Virus record (IMG/VR): IMGVR_UViG_3300042731_006779
Location: 1-20,946 of that record
Length of the DNA stretch: 20,946 nucleotides
Reading direction: 5' to 3' (one strand)
From: a virus
Shown here: piece after piece, positions 1 to 5,392 of the stretch
Numbering within the stretch: the first letter of the stretch is position 1
How the letters are laid out: each line of letters starts with the position of its first letter
Notes under the pieces: model-generated
The model's database searches: none
Told to the model about the DNA's origin: nothing
Seen by the model: the letters and a program-made list of their open reading frames with translations, nothing else
Position numbers and translations under genes: made by a program

Positions 1-30
1 AAAAAAAAATAAAAAAAGTTATAAAAATAG

Positions 31-58
31 TTGACAAAAAGATTATCTTCTATATATT
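31..58 (+). promoter_or_regulatory. sigma70-type promoter
   Basis: TTGACA at 31-36 is followed after 16 nt by TATATT at 53-58 (or after 18 nt by TATTAT at 55-60). A good SD (AAGGAG) and ATG follow at 90. It probably starts the transcript for the recombination block. Four other promoters in the window use the same two hexamers with a 17-nt spacer. Confidence 0.75.
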
Positions 59-89
59 ATAAATAAATTTAAAAAAAAGGAGTTGTGAG

Positions 90-284
90 ATGAAATGTAT
101 ATGGTCTAGATCTTTTGATGAACATTTTGTGGTGAGTTGTAATAATATAACAAGAGCCAGCAGGGAATTTAAACCCTGTGAAAAAATTAAAAATACAAAA
201 TGGGATTTTATTTTCTGTCCTTTCTGCGGACAAAAAATAAAAATAATAGATATGTATAAAAATGGAGAAAAAAATGAATTTTGA
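90..284 (+). CDS. small zinc-ribbon protein
   Basis: This 64-residue protein is the first gene after the promoter at 31-58, with an AAGGAG ribosome site about 8 nt before its ATG. Near residues 49-54 it carries CPFCGQ, half of a typical treble-clef or zinc-ribbon knuckle. Earlier cysteines near residues 4, 17 and 30 could supply the other ligands. Small phage zinc-ribbon proteins of this look are often annotated as Lar-like or simply zinc-finger proteins; no specific function is visible. The 3' end overlaps the likely start of the next gene by 11 bases, suggesting translational coupling. I am confident it is a gene and unsure of its role. Confidence 0.65.
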   Translation: MKCIWSRSFDEHFVVSCNNITRASREFKPCEKIKNTKWDFIFCPFCGQKIKIIDMYKNGEKNEF

Positions 285-1338
285 ATTTTTTGAACATCTA
301 CAGATTGAATATCTGAATGATGATTATTTAGTTGAACCGGAACATTATAACATAAGAATAGACAATTCCGGCCGCCGGTTCTACGCAAGAGTCTACAAAG
401 CAGGCGAGAAAGTTTATGTCAAGACTGCTCCGTCCGTGACAACGATCTTGGCAGAATTAAAACCAGGTTTCGGCTTAATGGAATTTTACAAAAAAAATGA
501 CGTGGAAAAAATAAAATTTATCTCGCATTACTCAGCATTGTACGGAACAATTTTCCACATTCTTGCAGGAAAATTGCTCAGAGGCGAAAAAATATCTTGT
601 TCTAAGGGTAAAGTTTACGAAATGATGCAAGAACACTGTACAGAGCATTTAGAACAGTCTGAGAGGCTGTTTGAATATATGCGAGAAGCAAAAAGAGACA
701 TAATCAAAGATTTGTTTGCTTTTCAGCAATGGATCAAAGATTTTGACGTTAAGCCGATTGCAATTGAATATCCTGTTATGTGCAATGAATACGCCGGAAC
801 GATTGACCTGGTTGCTGAGATAAGCATAAAAAAGAAATACACAAAATCTGAATTGATCGAAATAGCATTAAAAAAAACAAAGCACAAAAAAACGCATTTG
901 AACAAGATGAAAAAAGAAGAACTGGAAATAATTTTAAAGCTGAATAAGCAAGAAAGAAAGCTGGTTCTGATCGATCTAAAATCCGGTCTTAACGGTTTCT
1001 TTCGTCCGCATATCATGCAGTTACACGCATACCGGACAGCCTGGAATGAAGAACACAGTGACTTGCTGATTGATGCGATTTTCAACTGGGGATGCAAGAA
1101 TTATCGCTATCCAGCTGTAAAGTATAACTTTACAGATCAGAGTGACAACCCGGTTATCTTTGCAGAGTTCGAAGCGTTCGTTAAATATTATTACTGCGAT
1201 CCTGAACGCAGCAAGATCAGACCGGTTTACGCTATGAGTGAAGATAAAACGTTCAACGAAGATGAACACGACACACTTATAGAGTTAGTCGATCCGGTAG
1301 AAGAATTGCGGGAATACTATGCAATGGAGGTTTTTTAA
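274..1338 (+). CDS. Cas4/RecB-like PD-(D/E)XK nuclease
   Basis: This 354-residue protein belongs to the PD-(D/E)XK superfamily as found in RecB, AddB and Cas4 exonucleases. Motifs appear in the expected order: GTIFH with H95 (RecB-type helix motif), E165 before a hydrophobic strand, AGTIDL with D178, LIDLKSG with D234 and K236 (metal-binding D and catalytic K), and QLHAY with Q249 and Y253 (the QxxxY helix). A lysine-rich insert of about 40 residues separates the D178 and D234 strands. The iron-sulfur cysteine cluster of true Cas4 is not evident. The likely role is resection of duplex ends for phage recombination, fitting its neighbour the gp3-like protein. I prefer the ATG at 274 because GGAG sits 7 nt before it; an ATG at 262 is in frame but has no SD. 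The gene ends in EVF, whose codons provide the SD of the next gene, and stop and start overlap (TAATG). Confidence 0.85.
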   Translation: MNFEFFEHLQIEYLNDDYLVEPEHYNIRIDNSGRRFYARVYKAGEKVYVKTAPSVTTILAELKPGFGLMEFYKKNDVEKIKFISHYSALYGTIFHILAGKLLRGEKISCSKGKVYEMMQEHCTEHLEQSERLFEYMREAKRDIIKDLFAFQQWIKDFDVKPIAIEYPVMCNEYAGTIDLVAEISIKKKYTKSELIEIALKKTKHKKTHLNKMKKEELEIILKLNKQERKLVLIDLKSGLNGFFRPHIMQLHAYRTAWNEEHSDLLIDAIFNWGCKNYRYPAVKYNFTDQSDNPVIFAEFEAFVKYYYCDPERSKIRPVYAMSEDKTFNEDEHDTLIELVDPVEELREYYAMEVF

Positions 1339-2003
1339 TGCGAATTGTAAGAAAAAATAAAGAACGTCGAATGTCGTCGTTTATTGGTAAAATTAAAATT
1401 GGCGAAAAAAACGAAAATGGTTATCCTGTTAGTTTAGATTATTTTCGAGCAAGTTGTAAAAATGTTGAAAATATTCAACGTTTTGTGCAAATTTTCGGTA
1501 AAAAACCAACAGCGCTAAAAATTCGTATTCCCGATGTTGAGAACTGTCTTGATGTTCGGTACGAATTGCGCAAGGGAACAAAATTGGTTGCAATCTCAGA
1601 CGGAGAACAGGTGTGGACTTATGATAAACAGAAAGGCGAAAAAGTCTTGCATGAAAAAACATTCGATCAGGTGCATGATAGCTTCGAAAAAAAAGCCTGT
1701 AACGCCTGGGCGGAAATATTAAGGCTTGCTTTTATTTTACCAGATACCCAGTTAATGGGCATTTGGCTTTTCGAGACGAAAGGAGCAAAGTCAACTATTA
1801 AGAATATAGAAAATTATTTCGATACGTTGCAGAAACAAAATTTGCCGTTAAACAAACTAACGTACATACTAACGGTAGAAAAAGTTAAAAGTCAAATTTT
1901 GGAAAAGGCTGTTTTTCCGGTCGTGAATATCGTAGCAGATCTACAAGAGAACGCCCAGTTTATCGGGAATGATAATAAAAATTTAATAGATAACGAGGTA
2001 TAA
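1338..2003 (+). CDS. gp3-like (recombination directionality factor-like) phage protein
   Basis: This 221-residue protein has the pattern I associate with phage proteins annotated as gp3-like recombination directionality factors: an N-terminal IGKIKIGEKNENGYP segment, then FGKKPTALKIRIP around residues 53-65, a YELRKGTKLVAISDGE stretch, and a later GIWLFETKGAKSTIKNI segment where relatives have a G-[IV]-[WFY]-x-[LF]-x-[ST] strand followed by an SI-N-I helix. Despite the name, many homologues sit beside Cas4-like exonucleases in phage replication or recombination clusters, as here, so a general DNA-metabolism role is more likely than excision control; no integrase is in the window. Start and stop of the preceding gene overlap (TAATG) with GGAGG seven bases upstream. 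It ends DNEV, encoded by the GAGGTATAA that serves as the next ribosome site. The family call rests on recalled pattern, not on a search. Confidence 0.55.
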   Translation: MRIVRKNKERRMSSFIGKIKIGEKNENGYPVSLDYFRASCKNVENIQRFVQIFGKKPTALKIRIPDVENCLDVRYELRKGTKLVAISDGEQVWTYDKQKGEKVLHEKTFDQVHDSFEKKACNAWAEILRLAFILPDTQLMGIWLFETKGAKSTIKNIENYFDTLQKQNLPLNKLTYILTVEKVKSQILEKAVFPVVNIVADLQENAQFIGNDNKNLIDNEV

Positions 2004-2006
2004 TAT

Positions 2007-2357
2007 ATGAACAAAAACAGCAAAGAATATTTAAACTTTAAAAACAAAATATTAAAAAAACTTGAGGCGTACAGCCACACGCAATTATATAAGATGAAAG
2101 CATACGGGATGTACTACAATCGGGCTATTAACCCGAGTTGGAAAAAACTACATCAGATTGCTGAAGCAATCGAACAAACAAAGCCCCAAAAGCCGAGGCG
2201 AGGTCGCATCAGACAGCACGATCAGGCAACGATTGATAAAATATTAAAGATGCGCAGCCAGGGACGTACACATAAGTACATTGCGGAACAGTTAGATATG
2301 ACTAACCAGCAAGTCGGTCTAATTTATAATTATTATAAAAAAAAGGATAATGATTAA
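2007..2357 (+). CDS. helix-turn-helix DNA-binding protein
   Basis: This 116-residue basic protein has a C-terminal helix-turn-helix at about residues 73-108: TIDKILKMRSQGRTHKYIAEQLDMTNQQVGLIYNYY. The spacing matches the resolvase/Hin-like or sigma70 region 4-like HTH found in small phage regulators. The N-terminal half may hold a second helical domain; a linker rich in K, P and R (QKPRRGRIRQ) joins them. It starts 3 bases after the previous gene in the GAGGTATAATATATG arrangement and its stop overlaps the next ATG (TAATG). The codons for the recognition region (AEQLDMTNQQV) lie in a 32-bp stretch that is repeated exactly at the end of the next gene. Targets are unknown; a transcription regulator of the early operon is the simplest reading. 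Confidence 0.6.
   Translation: MNKNSKEYLNFKNKILKKLEAYSHTQLYKMKAYGMYYNRAINPSWKKLHQIAEAIEQTKPQKPRRGRIRQHDQATIDKILKMRSQGRTHKYIAEQLDMTNQQVGLIYNYYKKKDND
2283..2314 (+). repeat. 32-bp direct repeat, copy 1
   Basis: This copy lies inside the HTH gene and encodes AEQLDMTNQQV. It is identical at every base to 2816-2847. The pair brackets the 3' end of the HTH gene and nearly the entire MmcB-like nuclease gene. Confidence 0.95.
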
Positions 2358-2860
2358 TGACTACAATAGAAATGGAAATTTATTTATCTAAGTTTTTTAA
2401 TTTCAGAAAAAATATAATAGTTCCTAATGTGAGTTGGGGACTTAATATTCACGAATGTGATTTATTTATAATTTCAAAATCAGGCTATGTTACAGAAATT
2501 GAAATAAAAATATCAAAATCTGATTTAATAAAAGATAAGGATAAAAAACATAGTCATGAATCAAATAGAATTAAAAATTTGTATTTTGCGTTCCCTGATA
2601 ATATAGATATAGAATTTATTAAAGAACACATTCCTCGAAGAGCTGGTATTATAATTGTTAAAAATAATGGTATTTGTCATATTTATAGAGGTTCTGAGAT
2701 AAATAAAAAAGCTGTTAAATTAAAAGAAAAAGAGATTTATCAAGTAGCTAGATTAGGAGCTATGAGAATTTGGAGTTTGAAAAATAAAATAGTAAAGGAA
2801 AAGAAAAAATTATTAGCGGAACAGTTAGATATGACTAACCAGCAAGTTTTAAAAAATTAA
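2357..2860 (+). CDS. MmcB-like PD-(D/E)XK nuclease with captured C-terminal tail
   Basis: This 167-residue protein resembles phage and bacterial MmcB-type putative DNA-repair nucleases. The N-terminal half has IVPNVSWGLNIHECDLFI, then EIEIKISKSDL and a charged DKDKKHSHES segment, giving a PD-(D/E)XK site with D35, E47/E49 and K51. The next part (YFAFPDNI, then IPRRAGIIIV) matches the usual continuation of the family. The ATG overlaps the previous stop (TAATG) with AAGGA upstream. The last 15 residues are foreign: 11 of them, AEQLDMTNQQV, are the HTH recognition segment of the upstream gene, read from an exact 32-bp repeat, followed by LKN and stop. The natural C-terminus was therefore probably lost or replaced by a recombination event. 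The function is likely DNA cleavage or repair; the activity of this copy is unproven. Confidence 0.7.
   Translation: MTTIEMEIYLSKFFNFRKNIIVPNVSWGLNIHECDLFIISKSGYVTEIEIKISKSDLIKDKDKKHSHESNRIKNLYFAFPDNIDIEFIKEHIPRRAGIIIVKNNGICHIYRGSEINKKAVKLKEKEIYQVARLGAMRIWSLKNKIVKEKKKLLAEQLDMTNQQVLKN
2816..2847 (+). repeat. 32-bp direct repeat, copy 2
   Basis: This is an exact copy of 2283-2314, 533 bases downstream and in the same reading phase, so it appends the HTH peptide AEQLDMTNQQV to the C-terminus of the nuclease. Sequence similarity stops abruptly at both edges. Confidence 0.95.
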
Positions 2861-2901
2861 AGCAAGATTTCAATATTACAATATTACAATTGAGGGAAAA
2901 A

Positions 2902-3168
2902 ATGGACAGATTTAAATTTATAGAAAACAGAAATATAAACGGCCCGGTTATTTGTGTAAACAAAGATTTAATCGAGATAAAAAATAGAGCTGAAAAGTTT
3001 TTTAGTCTGCCCAAATTGGCCAGGAAGATTTTTAAAATAAAAAAAAGAAAAATAGATCCTAGAAAAAATTGGGAAGCCATAAGTGAAGCCGAAAAAAATT
3101 TACAGATGGCTGGGTTGAGTACAAGTCGGTCGATAAATTGTAGATGTGCGCATATTATTTTAAAATAA
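2902..3168 (+). CDS. small cassette protein, paralogue 1, with MuF-like C-terminal tail
   Basis: This 88-residue basic protein is not recognised as a known family. Its first 17 residues (MDRFKFIENRNINGPVI) are identical to those of the gene at 3519, and similarity continues for about 50 residues (DLIEIK, ARKIFK). The C-termini then diverge completely. Here the end reads MAGLSTSRSINCRCAH, which resembles MPGLSASQAINCRCYA near the end of the MuF-like head protein at 19947-20927. At DNA level 3112-3147 matches 20748-20783 at 32 of 36 bases. The gene is thus a mosaic of the cassette protein and a head-morphogenesis gene end. I start it at the ATG at 2902, which has GAGGG 5-9 nt upstream, not at the in-frame TTG at 2890. 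A promoter and structured RNA follow directly, as they do after the paralogue. Confidence 0.6.
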   Translation: MDRFKFIENRNINGPVICVNKDLIEIKNRAEKFFSLPKLARKIFKIKKRKIDPRKNWEAISEAEKNLQMAGLSTSRSINCRCAHIILK

Positions 3169-3216
3169 TATATCCATTTTTGCTCTGACTACTTAAGTTC
3201 AGGAGAAAATTAATTA

Positions 3217-3245
3217 TTGACACCAGAATTATATTTTTTTATATT
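3217..3245 (+). promoter_or_regulatory. promoter of structured RNA copy 1
   Basis: TTGACA at 3217-3222, exact 17-nt spacer, TATATT at 3240-3245. Predicted transcription start is near 3252. It lies in the gap after the first cassette protein and points into the structured RNA, not at a nearby start codon. Confidence 0.8.
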
Positions 3246-3251
3246 ATACAA

Positions 3252-3359
3252 AGACAAGACTTCTTATAAACCTCTACTGTAACAAGTTTTGTAAAAAACT
3301 GAAAGCTCGTTGATCTCCCGTAGAGGACCTGAGAAGGTGGGAGATTAGCGGGCTTTTTT
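3252..3359 (+). ncRNA. pseudoknotted small RNA, copy 1
   Basis: This RNA of about 108 nt runs from a strong promoter to an intrinsic terminator and has no ORF. Elements in order: stem P1, CTTCTTATA (3260-3268) with TGTAACAAG (3278-3286), one C-C mismatch and one wobble; its loop holds segment A, CCTCTAC (3271-3277); a small hairpin AGTTTT-GTAA-AAAACT (3285-3300, sharing two bases with P1); linker GAAA; helix strand B (3305-3319); segment A' GTAGAGG (3320-3326), exactly complementary to A; mini-hairpin ACCT-GAGA-AGGT (3327-3338) with a GNRA loop; B' (3339-3353); then six T. Thus A/B/A'/B' interlace as a pseudoknot. A second copy at 3823-3991 keeps every helix despite sequence changes. The order of helices resembles a pistol ribozyme, but the pistol core bases are not evident. 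Function is unknown: an independent sRNA or a cis-acting attenuator of the gene at 3375. Confidence 0.75.
3305..3359 (+). terminator. intrinsic terminator of RNA copy 1
   Basis: A 15-bp helix, GCTCGTTGATCTCCC with GGGAGATTAGCGGGC, including three G-U wobbles, is followed by T6 at 3354-3359. Its 19-nt loop contains pseudoknot strand A' and a GNRA-capped mini-hairpin, so pairing of A with A' could alter termination into the gene at 3375. Confidence 0.8.
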
Positions 3360-3374
3360 ATTTTGAGGTATAAA

Positions 3375-3518
3375 ATGAATTTAAAAACATGGGAAGAATT
3401 AAAACAAAGAATAAACGACATGATAGAAACAGACGAACCAGGCTCAGAGAGTCAGCGCGCCTGGCATGTAGTTTTAATGACAATGAATGAAATAGAAAAA
3501 GAAGGGGAAGAGGTTTAA
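3375..3518 (+). CDS. small acidic protein of unknown function
   Basis: This 47-residue ORF begins 15 bases after the terminator of RNA copy 1 with the recurring GAGGTATAAAATG ribosome-site arrangement. The protein (start MNLKTWEELKQRINDMIE) is helical and acidic with no recognised domain. It ends EGEEV, where the codons GAG GTT TAA supply the SD and stop directly before the ATG of the second cassette protein at 3519. Its position suggests that either read-through of the terminator or the upstream operon expresses it. Coding support comes from the strong SD, in-frame spacing and neighbour coupling. Confidence 0.6.
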   Translation: MNLKTWEELKQRINDMIETDEPGSESQRAWHVVLMTMNEIEKEGEEV

Positions 3519-3791
3519 ATGGACAGATTTAAATTTATAGAAAACAGGAATATAAACGGACCAGTCATCTACAATAACAATGATTTAATTGAGATAAAAA
3601 GCAGAGCTGGAAAGTTTTTAAGCATGCCGGGAATGGCGCGGAAGATTTTTAAGTTTAAAAAGAAAATAAAAATGATATATGGAAATGAATTTCATTTTTT
3701 CGAAATAGATGAAGCGGCAGGAGTAAGCGACGAAACAGAGGACAGCGTTTCGAAAAAAATTTTACAGATAATTGCAAAATATAATTATTGA
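3519..3791 (+). CDS. small cassette protein, paralogue 2
   Basis: This 90-residue protein shares MDRFKFIENRNINGPVI exactly, and about 50 N-terminal residues by similarity, with the gene at 2902, then ends in an unrelated acidic tail (EFHFFEIDEAAGVSDETED) instead of the MuF-like tail. The common half is basic (RKIFKFKKKIK) and might bind nucleic acid, which is inference from composition only. Its stop codon overlaps the -35 box of the next RNA promoter: the TTGACA at 3788-3793 includes the TGA stop. The unit of gene, promoter, structured RNA and small following gene is thus duplicated with a period of about 620-630 bases. The protein may act with the RNA that always follows it, but no direct evidence exists. 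Confidence 0.65.
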   Translation: MDRFKFIENRNINGPVIYNNNDLIEIKSRAGKFLSMPGMARKIFKFKKKIKMIYGNEFHFFEIDEAAGVSDETEDSVSKKILQIIAKYNY

Positions 3792-3816
3792 CATCAGGGC
3801 TATCTTTTTGTATATT
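3788..3816 (+). promoter_or_regulatory. promoter of structured RNA copy 2
   Basis: TTGACA at 3788-3793, 17-nt spacer, TATATT at 3811-3816. The -35 box overlaps the stop codon of the preceding gene. Predicted start is near 3823. Confidence 0.8.
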
Positions 3817-3856
3817 GAATAGTGATTTGTAACATACCTCAGTCGCTTATTGAGGT

Positions 3857-3889
3857 GCAATAGAACAGACGTTATGTCTGTTCTATTGC
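3857..3889 (+). repeat. perfect 14-bp inverted repeat with 5-nt loop
   Basis: GCAATAGAACAGAC (3857-3870), loop GTTAT, then the exact reverse complement (3876-3889). It is present in RNA copy 2 only, upstream of the shared pseudoknot module, and no T-tract follows. Confidence 0.9.
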
Positions 3890-3938
3890 AAGACTTATTG
3901 GAACTCTCCGCTTCAGTAAGTTTTGAATAAAACTGAAA

Positions 3939-3991
3939 GCTCGTTAATCTTCCGCGGAGACCCGAAAGGGGGGAGATTGACGGGCTTTTTT
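3939..3991 (+). terminator. intrinsic terminator of RNA copy 2
   Basis: GCTCGTTAATCTTCC pairs over 15 bp with GGGAGATTGACGGGC and is followed by T6 at 3986-3991. The loop again carries A' and a GNRA mini-hairpin. The next gene starts 15 bases later. Confidence 0.8.
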
Positions 3992-4005
3992 ATTTGGAGG
4001 AAAAA

Positions 4006-4200
4006 ATGTATTGGAACGATGTAAAATGTCCAAGTTGTGGAATAGAAGAATATTTTATTGATGACATTTCTGATTATGCTTTTAGTATTTTAGTTGAAGA
4101 GAGGTTTATTATTGAGTGTTATAATTGCAAGAAAAAAATAATAATTAGACTTGAAGATTGTCAAGTTAATGCCGAGGTTAAAAATGATACAAAATATTGA
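4006..4200 (+). CDS. zinc-ribbon protein
   Basis: This 64-residue protein has CPSC at about residues 7-10 and CYNC at about 35-38, the two knuckles of a zinc ribbon, separated by a short acidic and hydrophobic stretch. I start it at 4006 because GGAGG lies 7 nt upstream; the in-frame TTG at 3994 is part of that ribosome site region. The gene sits just after the second structured RNA terminator. It overlaps the start of the initiator-like gene by 17 bases, so the two are probably translationally coupled. No enzymatic domain is visible; a DNA- or RNA-binding accessory is a reasonable guess only. Confidence 0.65.
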   Translation: MYWNDVKCPSCGIEEYFIDDISDYAFSILVEERFIIECYNCKKKIIIRLEDCQVNAEVKNDTKY

Positions 4201-5011
4201 GAAAGTAAAAAATATAAAAACAGAGTGTGACGGCGATTTAATTTTTGTGACAGTTGCAAAATATAAACTGTTTTTGAGTTACGGTAAAATAGGAATAGAT
4301 GCTTATGTTTTATATTCGCATTTAATGTTTACGGCAAGATTGCAGGGAACCAACCAGGTCAAAGCAAAAGATATTTATTTACGCGCTGGCCTGGAATGGG
4401 GAGAAAAAAGAGTAAAAAGAGCCAAAAGATTATTATATGATTTAAATTTGATAGAACTAATAAGGGTAAGAGATAATAAAGGTATATTTACAGATTCTTA
4501 TTTGCGAGTAGAGACCAGGACAACTCCTTTTGAGATAAAAAGTGTTGAAAATCAATCCACAGGGTCAGTTGCCACCCCGGTGGATAGCCACCCCGGTGGC
4601 AATGAAGAACAAATGCTTAAACGAAAAAGTAAATGCTTAAACGAAAAAGTAAATACATATACTAATTTCTACGAAACAATTTTTAATAAATGGATTTTTT
4701 ATAAAGACTTAATGCAACATAAATCCATAAATACTTTCAAAAAGCAGATAAGCAAAAACAAAGTAAAAGATATACTTGAAGAATACTCTTTAACAGAAGT
4801 AACTAACTCTATAGACAATTATAATTTTGTTTTAACTAATAGTGAATATACTTTTACATATAGATGGCCATTGTGGGATTTTTTAAATCGGGGATTACAC
4901 AAATTCGTGGATCTGGCAAACCCCCTTACTAACTACAAAAAAAGAAACTATAACCAGGAGAGCCAATCTAATACAGTAAACAGACGTATAGTAAATGCCT
5001 CTGATTTATAA
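4184..5011 (+). CDS. probable replication initiator / replisome organizer-like protein
   Basis: This 275-residue protein has an N-terminal part (about 20-105) resembling a winged-helix domain of phage replication proteins: YGKIGIDAYVLYSHLMF, then KAKDIYLRAGLEWGEKRVKRAKRLLYDLNLIELIR. A low-complexity linker around residues 125-155 is followed by a C-terminal helical part ending in YRWPLWDFLNRGLHKF. This layout is common for DnaD- or O-like initiators that recruit helicase. Two sets of direct repeats (4571-4654) lie in the linker-coding region, as origins lie within lambda O. The DnaB helicase is encoded 3.5 kb downstream. I chose the ATG at 4184 with GAGGT 8-12 nt upstream; the longer frame to 4151 lacks a good SD. 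The assignment is by architecture, without a clear family signature. Confidence 0.55.
   Translation: MIQNIEKVKNIKTECDGDLIFVTVAKYKLFLSYGKIGIDAYVLYSHLMFTARLQGTNQVKAKDIYLRAGLEWGEKRVKRAKRLLYDLNLIELIRVRDNKGIFTDSYLRVETRTTPFEIKSVENQSTGSVATPVDSHPGGNEEQMLKRKSKCLNEKVNTYTNFYETIFNKWIFYKDLMQHKSINTFKKQISKNKVKDILEEYSLTEVTNSIDNYNFVLTNSEYTFTYRWPLWDFLNRGLHKFVDLANPLTNYKKRNYNQESQSNTVNRRIVNASDL
4571..4654 (+). repeat. iteron-like repeats inside the initiator gene (candidate origin)
   Basis: Set 1: GCCACCCCGGTGG at 4571-4583 and 4587-4599, period 16. Each copy is nearly palindromic and much more G+C-rich than its surroundings. Set 2: aaatgcttaaacgaaaaagt at 4611-4630 and again at 4631-4650, followed by AAAT (4651-4654). 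Neither period is a multiple of three, so the copies are read in different frames (VATPVD then SHPGG; MLKRKSK then CLNEKVN). Conservation is therefore at DNA level, as expected of protein-binding iterons or of recent duplication. Confidence 0.6.
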
Positions 5012-5039
5012 CTTTTTTGGAAAAAAATAAAAAAAAAGC

Positions 5040-5068
5040 TTGACAAAAGATAACCTTGTTGCTATATT
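5040..5068 (+). promoter_or_regulatory. sigma70-type promoter
   Basis: TTGACA at 5040-5045, 17-nt spacer, TATATT at 5063-5068. It lies in the gap after the initiator-like gene and 37 bases before the next ATG. It would drive the gene at 5105 and the hammerhead that follows. Confidence 0.8.
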
Positions 5069-5104
5069 TAATTTAAGATTATTACAGAATAAAGGGGATT
5101 TAAA

Positions 5105-5392
5105 ATGAAAAATTTAAAAAAAGTTAAGTTAACAACAAATGTAAGAAGAAATACACATTTGGCAGGAACTCAGCATGAATACAAGAGAGGACAAGAGTTA
5201 GATTTATATTTTGAAACTTTCATAGAAATTTATAATAAGAAAGGTGATTATATAATGACTGTTGATTCTGATTATCCGTTTGGTTATAATAGCTGGTATT
5301 ATTCAAAAGATGAATGTGCAACAAAAGAATTTGTTGCACCTGTTCTTGATAATATAAGATTAAGTTCAAATGAGTATGAAATAATATTTTAA
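5105..5392 (+). CDS. protein of unknown function
   Basis: This 95-residue protein starts at an ATG with AAAGGGG upstream and is the first gene after the promoter at 5040-5068. I do not recognise it. The N-terminus is basic (MKNLKKVKLTTNVRRN); the middle has alternating hydrophobic and aromatic residues (LDLYFETFIEIYNKK, YPFGYNSWYYSKDE) suggesting a small beta-rich fold. It contains one cysteine and no signal peptide or membrane segment. Its stop codon directly abuts the 5' strand of the hammerhead ribozyme, so cleavage would leave this message with a defined 3' end 35 bases after the stop. Confidence 0.6.
   Translation: MKNLKKVKLTTNVRRNTHLAGTQHEYKRGQELDLYFETFIEIYNKKGDYIMTVDSDYPFGYNSWYYSKDECATKEFVAPVLDNIRLSSNEYEIIF

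Larger units (their letters stand above)
3823..3991 (+). ncRNA. pseudoknotted small RNA, copy 2, with extra 5' hairpins
   Basis: This RNA of about 169 nt has the same 3' architecture as copy 1: P1 ACTTATTG (3893-3900) with CAGTAAGT (3914-3921); loop segment A TCTCCGC (3905-3911); hairpin AGTTTT-GAAT-AAAACT (3919-3934); GAAA; B (3939-3953); A' GCGGAGA (3954-3960); CCC-GAAA-GGG mini-hairpin with GNRA loop (3961-3970); B' (3971-3985); T6. Relative to copy 1, three of seven A:A' pairs changed on both strands, and the 15-bp B helix stays fully paired although four of its pairs differ. It also has two added hairpins: ACCTCA/TGAGGT (3836-3856) and a perfect 14-bp stem at 3857-3889. The conserved fold with changed sequence argues strongly for a selected RNA. 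Confidence 0.8.

Noticed and set aside
3252-3991. The pseudoknotted RNAs as pistol or HDV-like ribozymes
   Set aside because: The helix order is like pistol, but the expected conserved linker and cleavage-site internal loop are not visible and the helix runs directly into a T-tract. HDV-like folds need a hairpin between the second helix and the closing P1 strand, which is absent.
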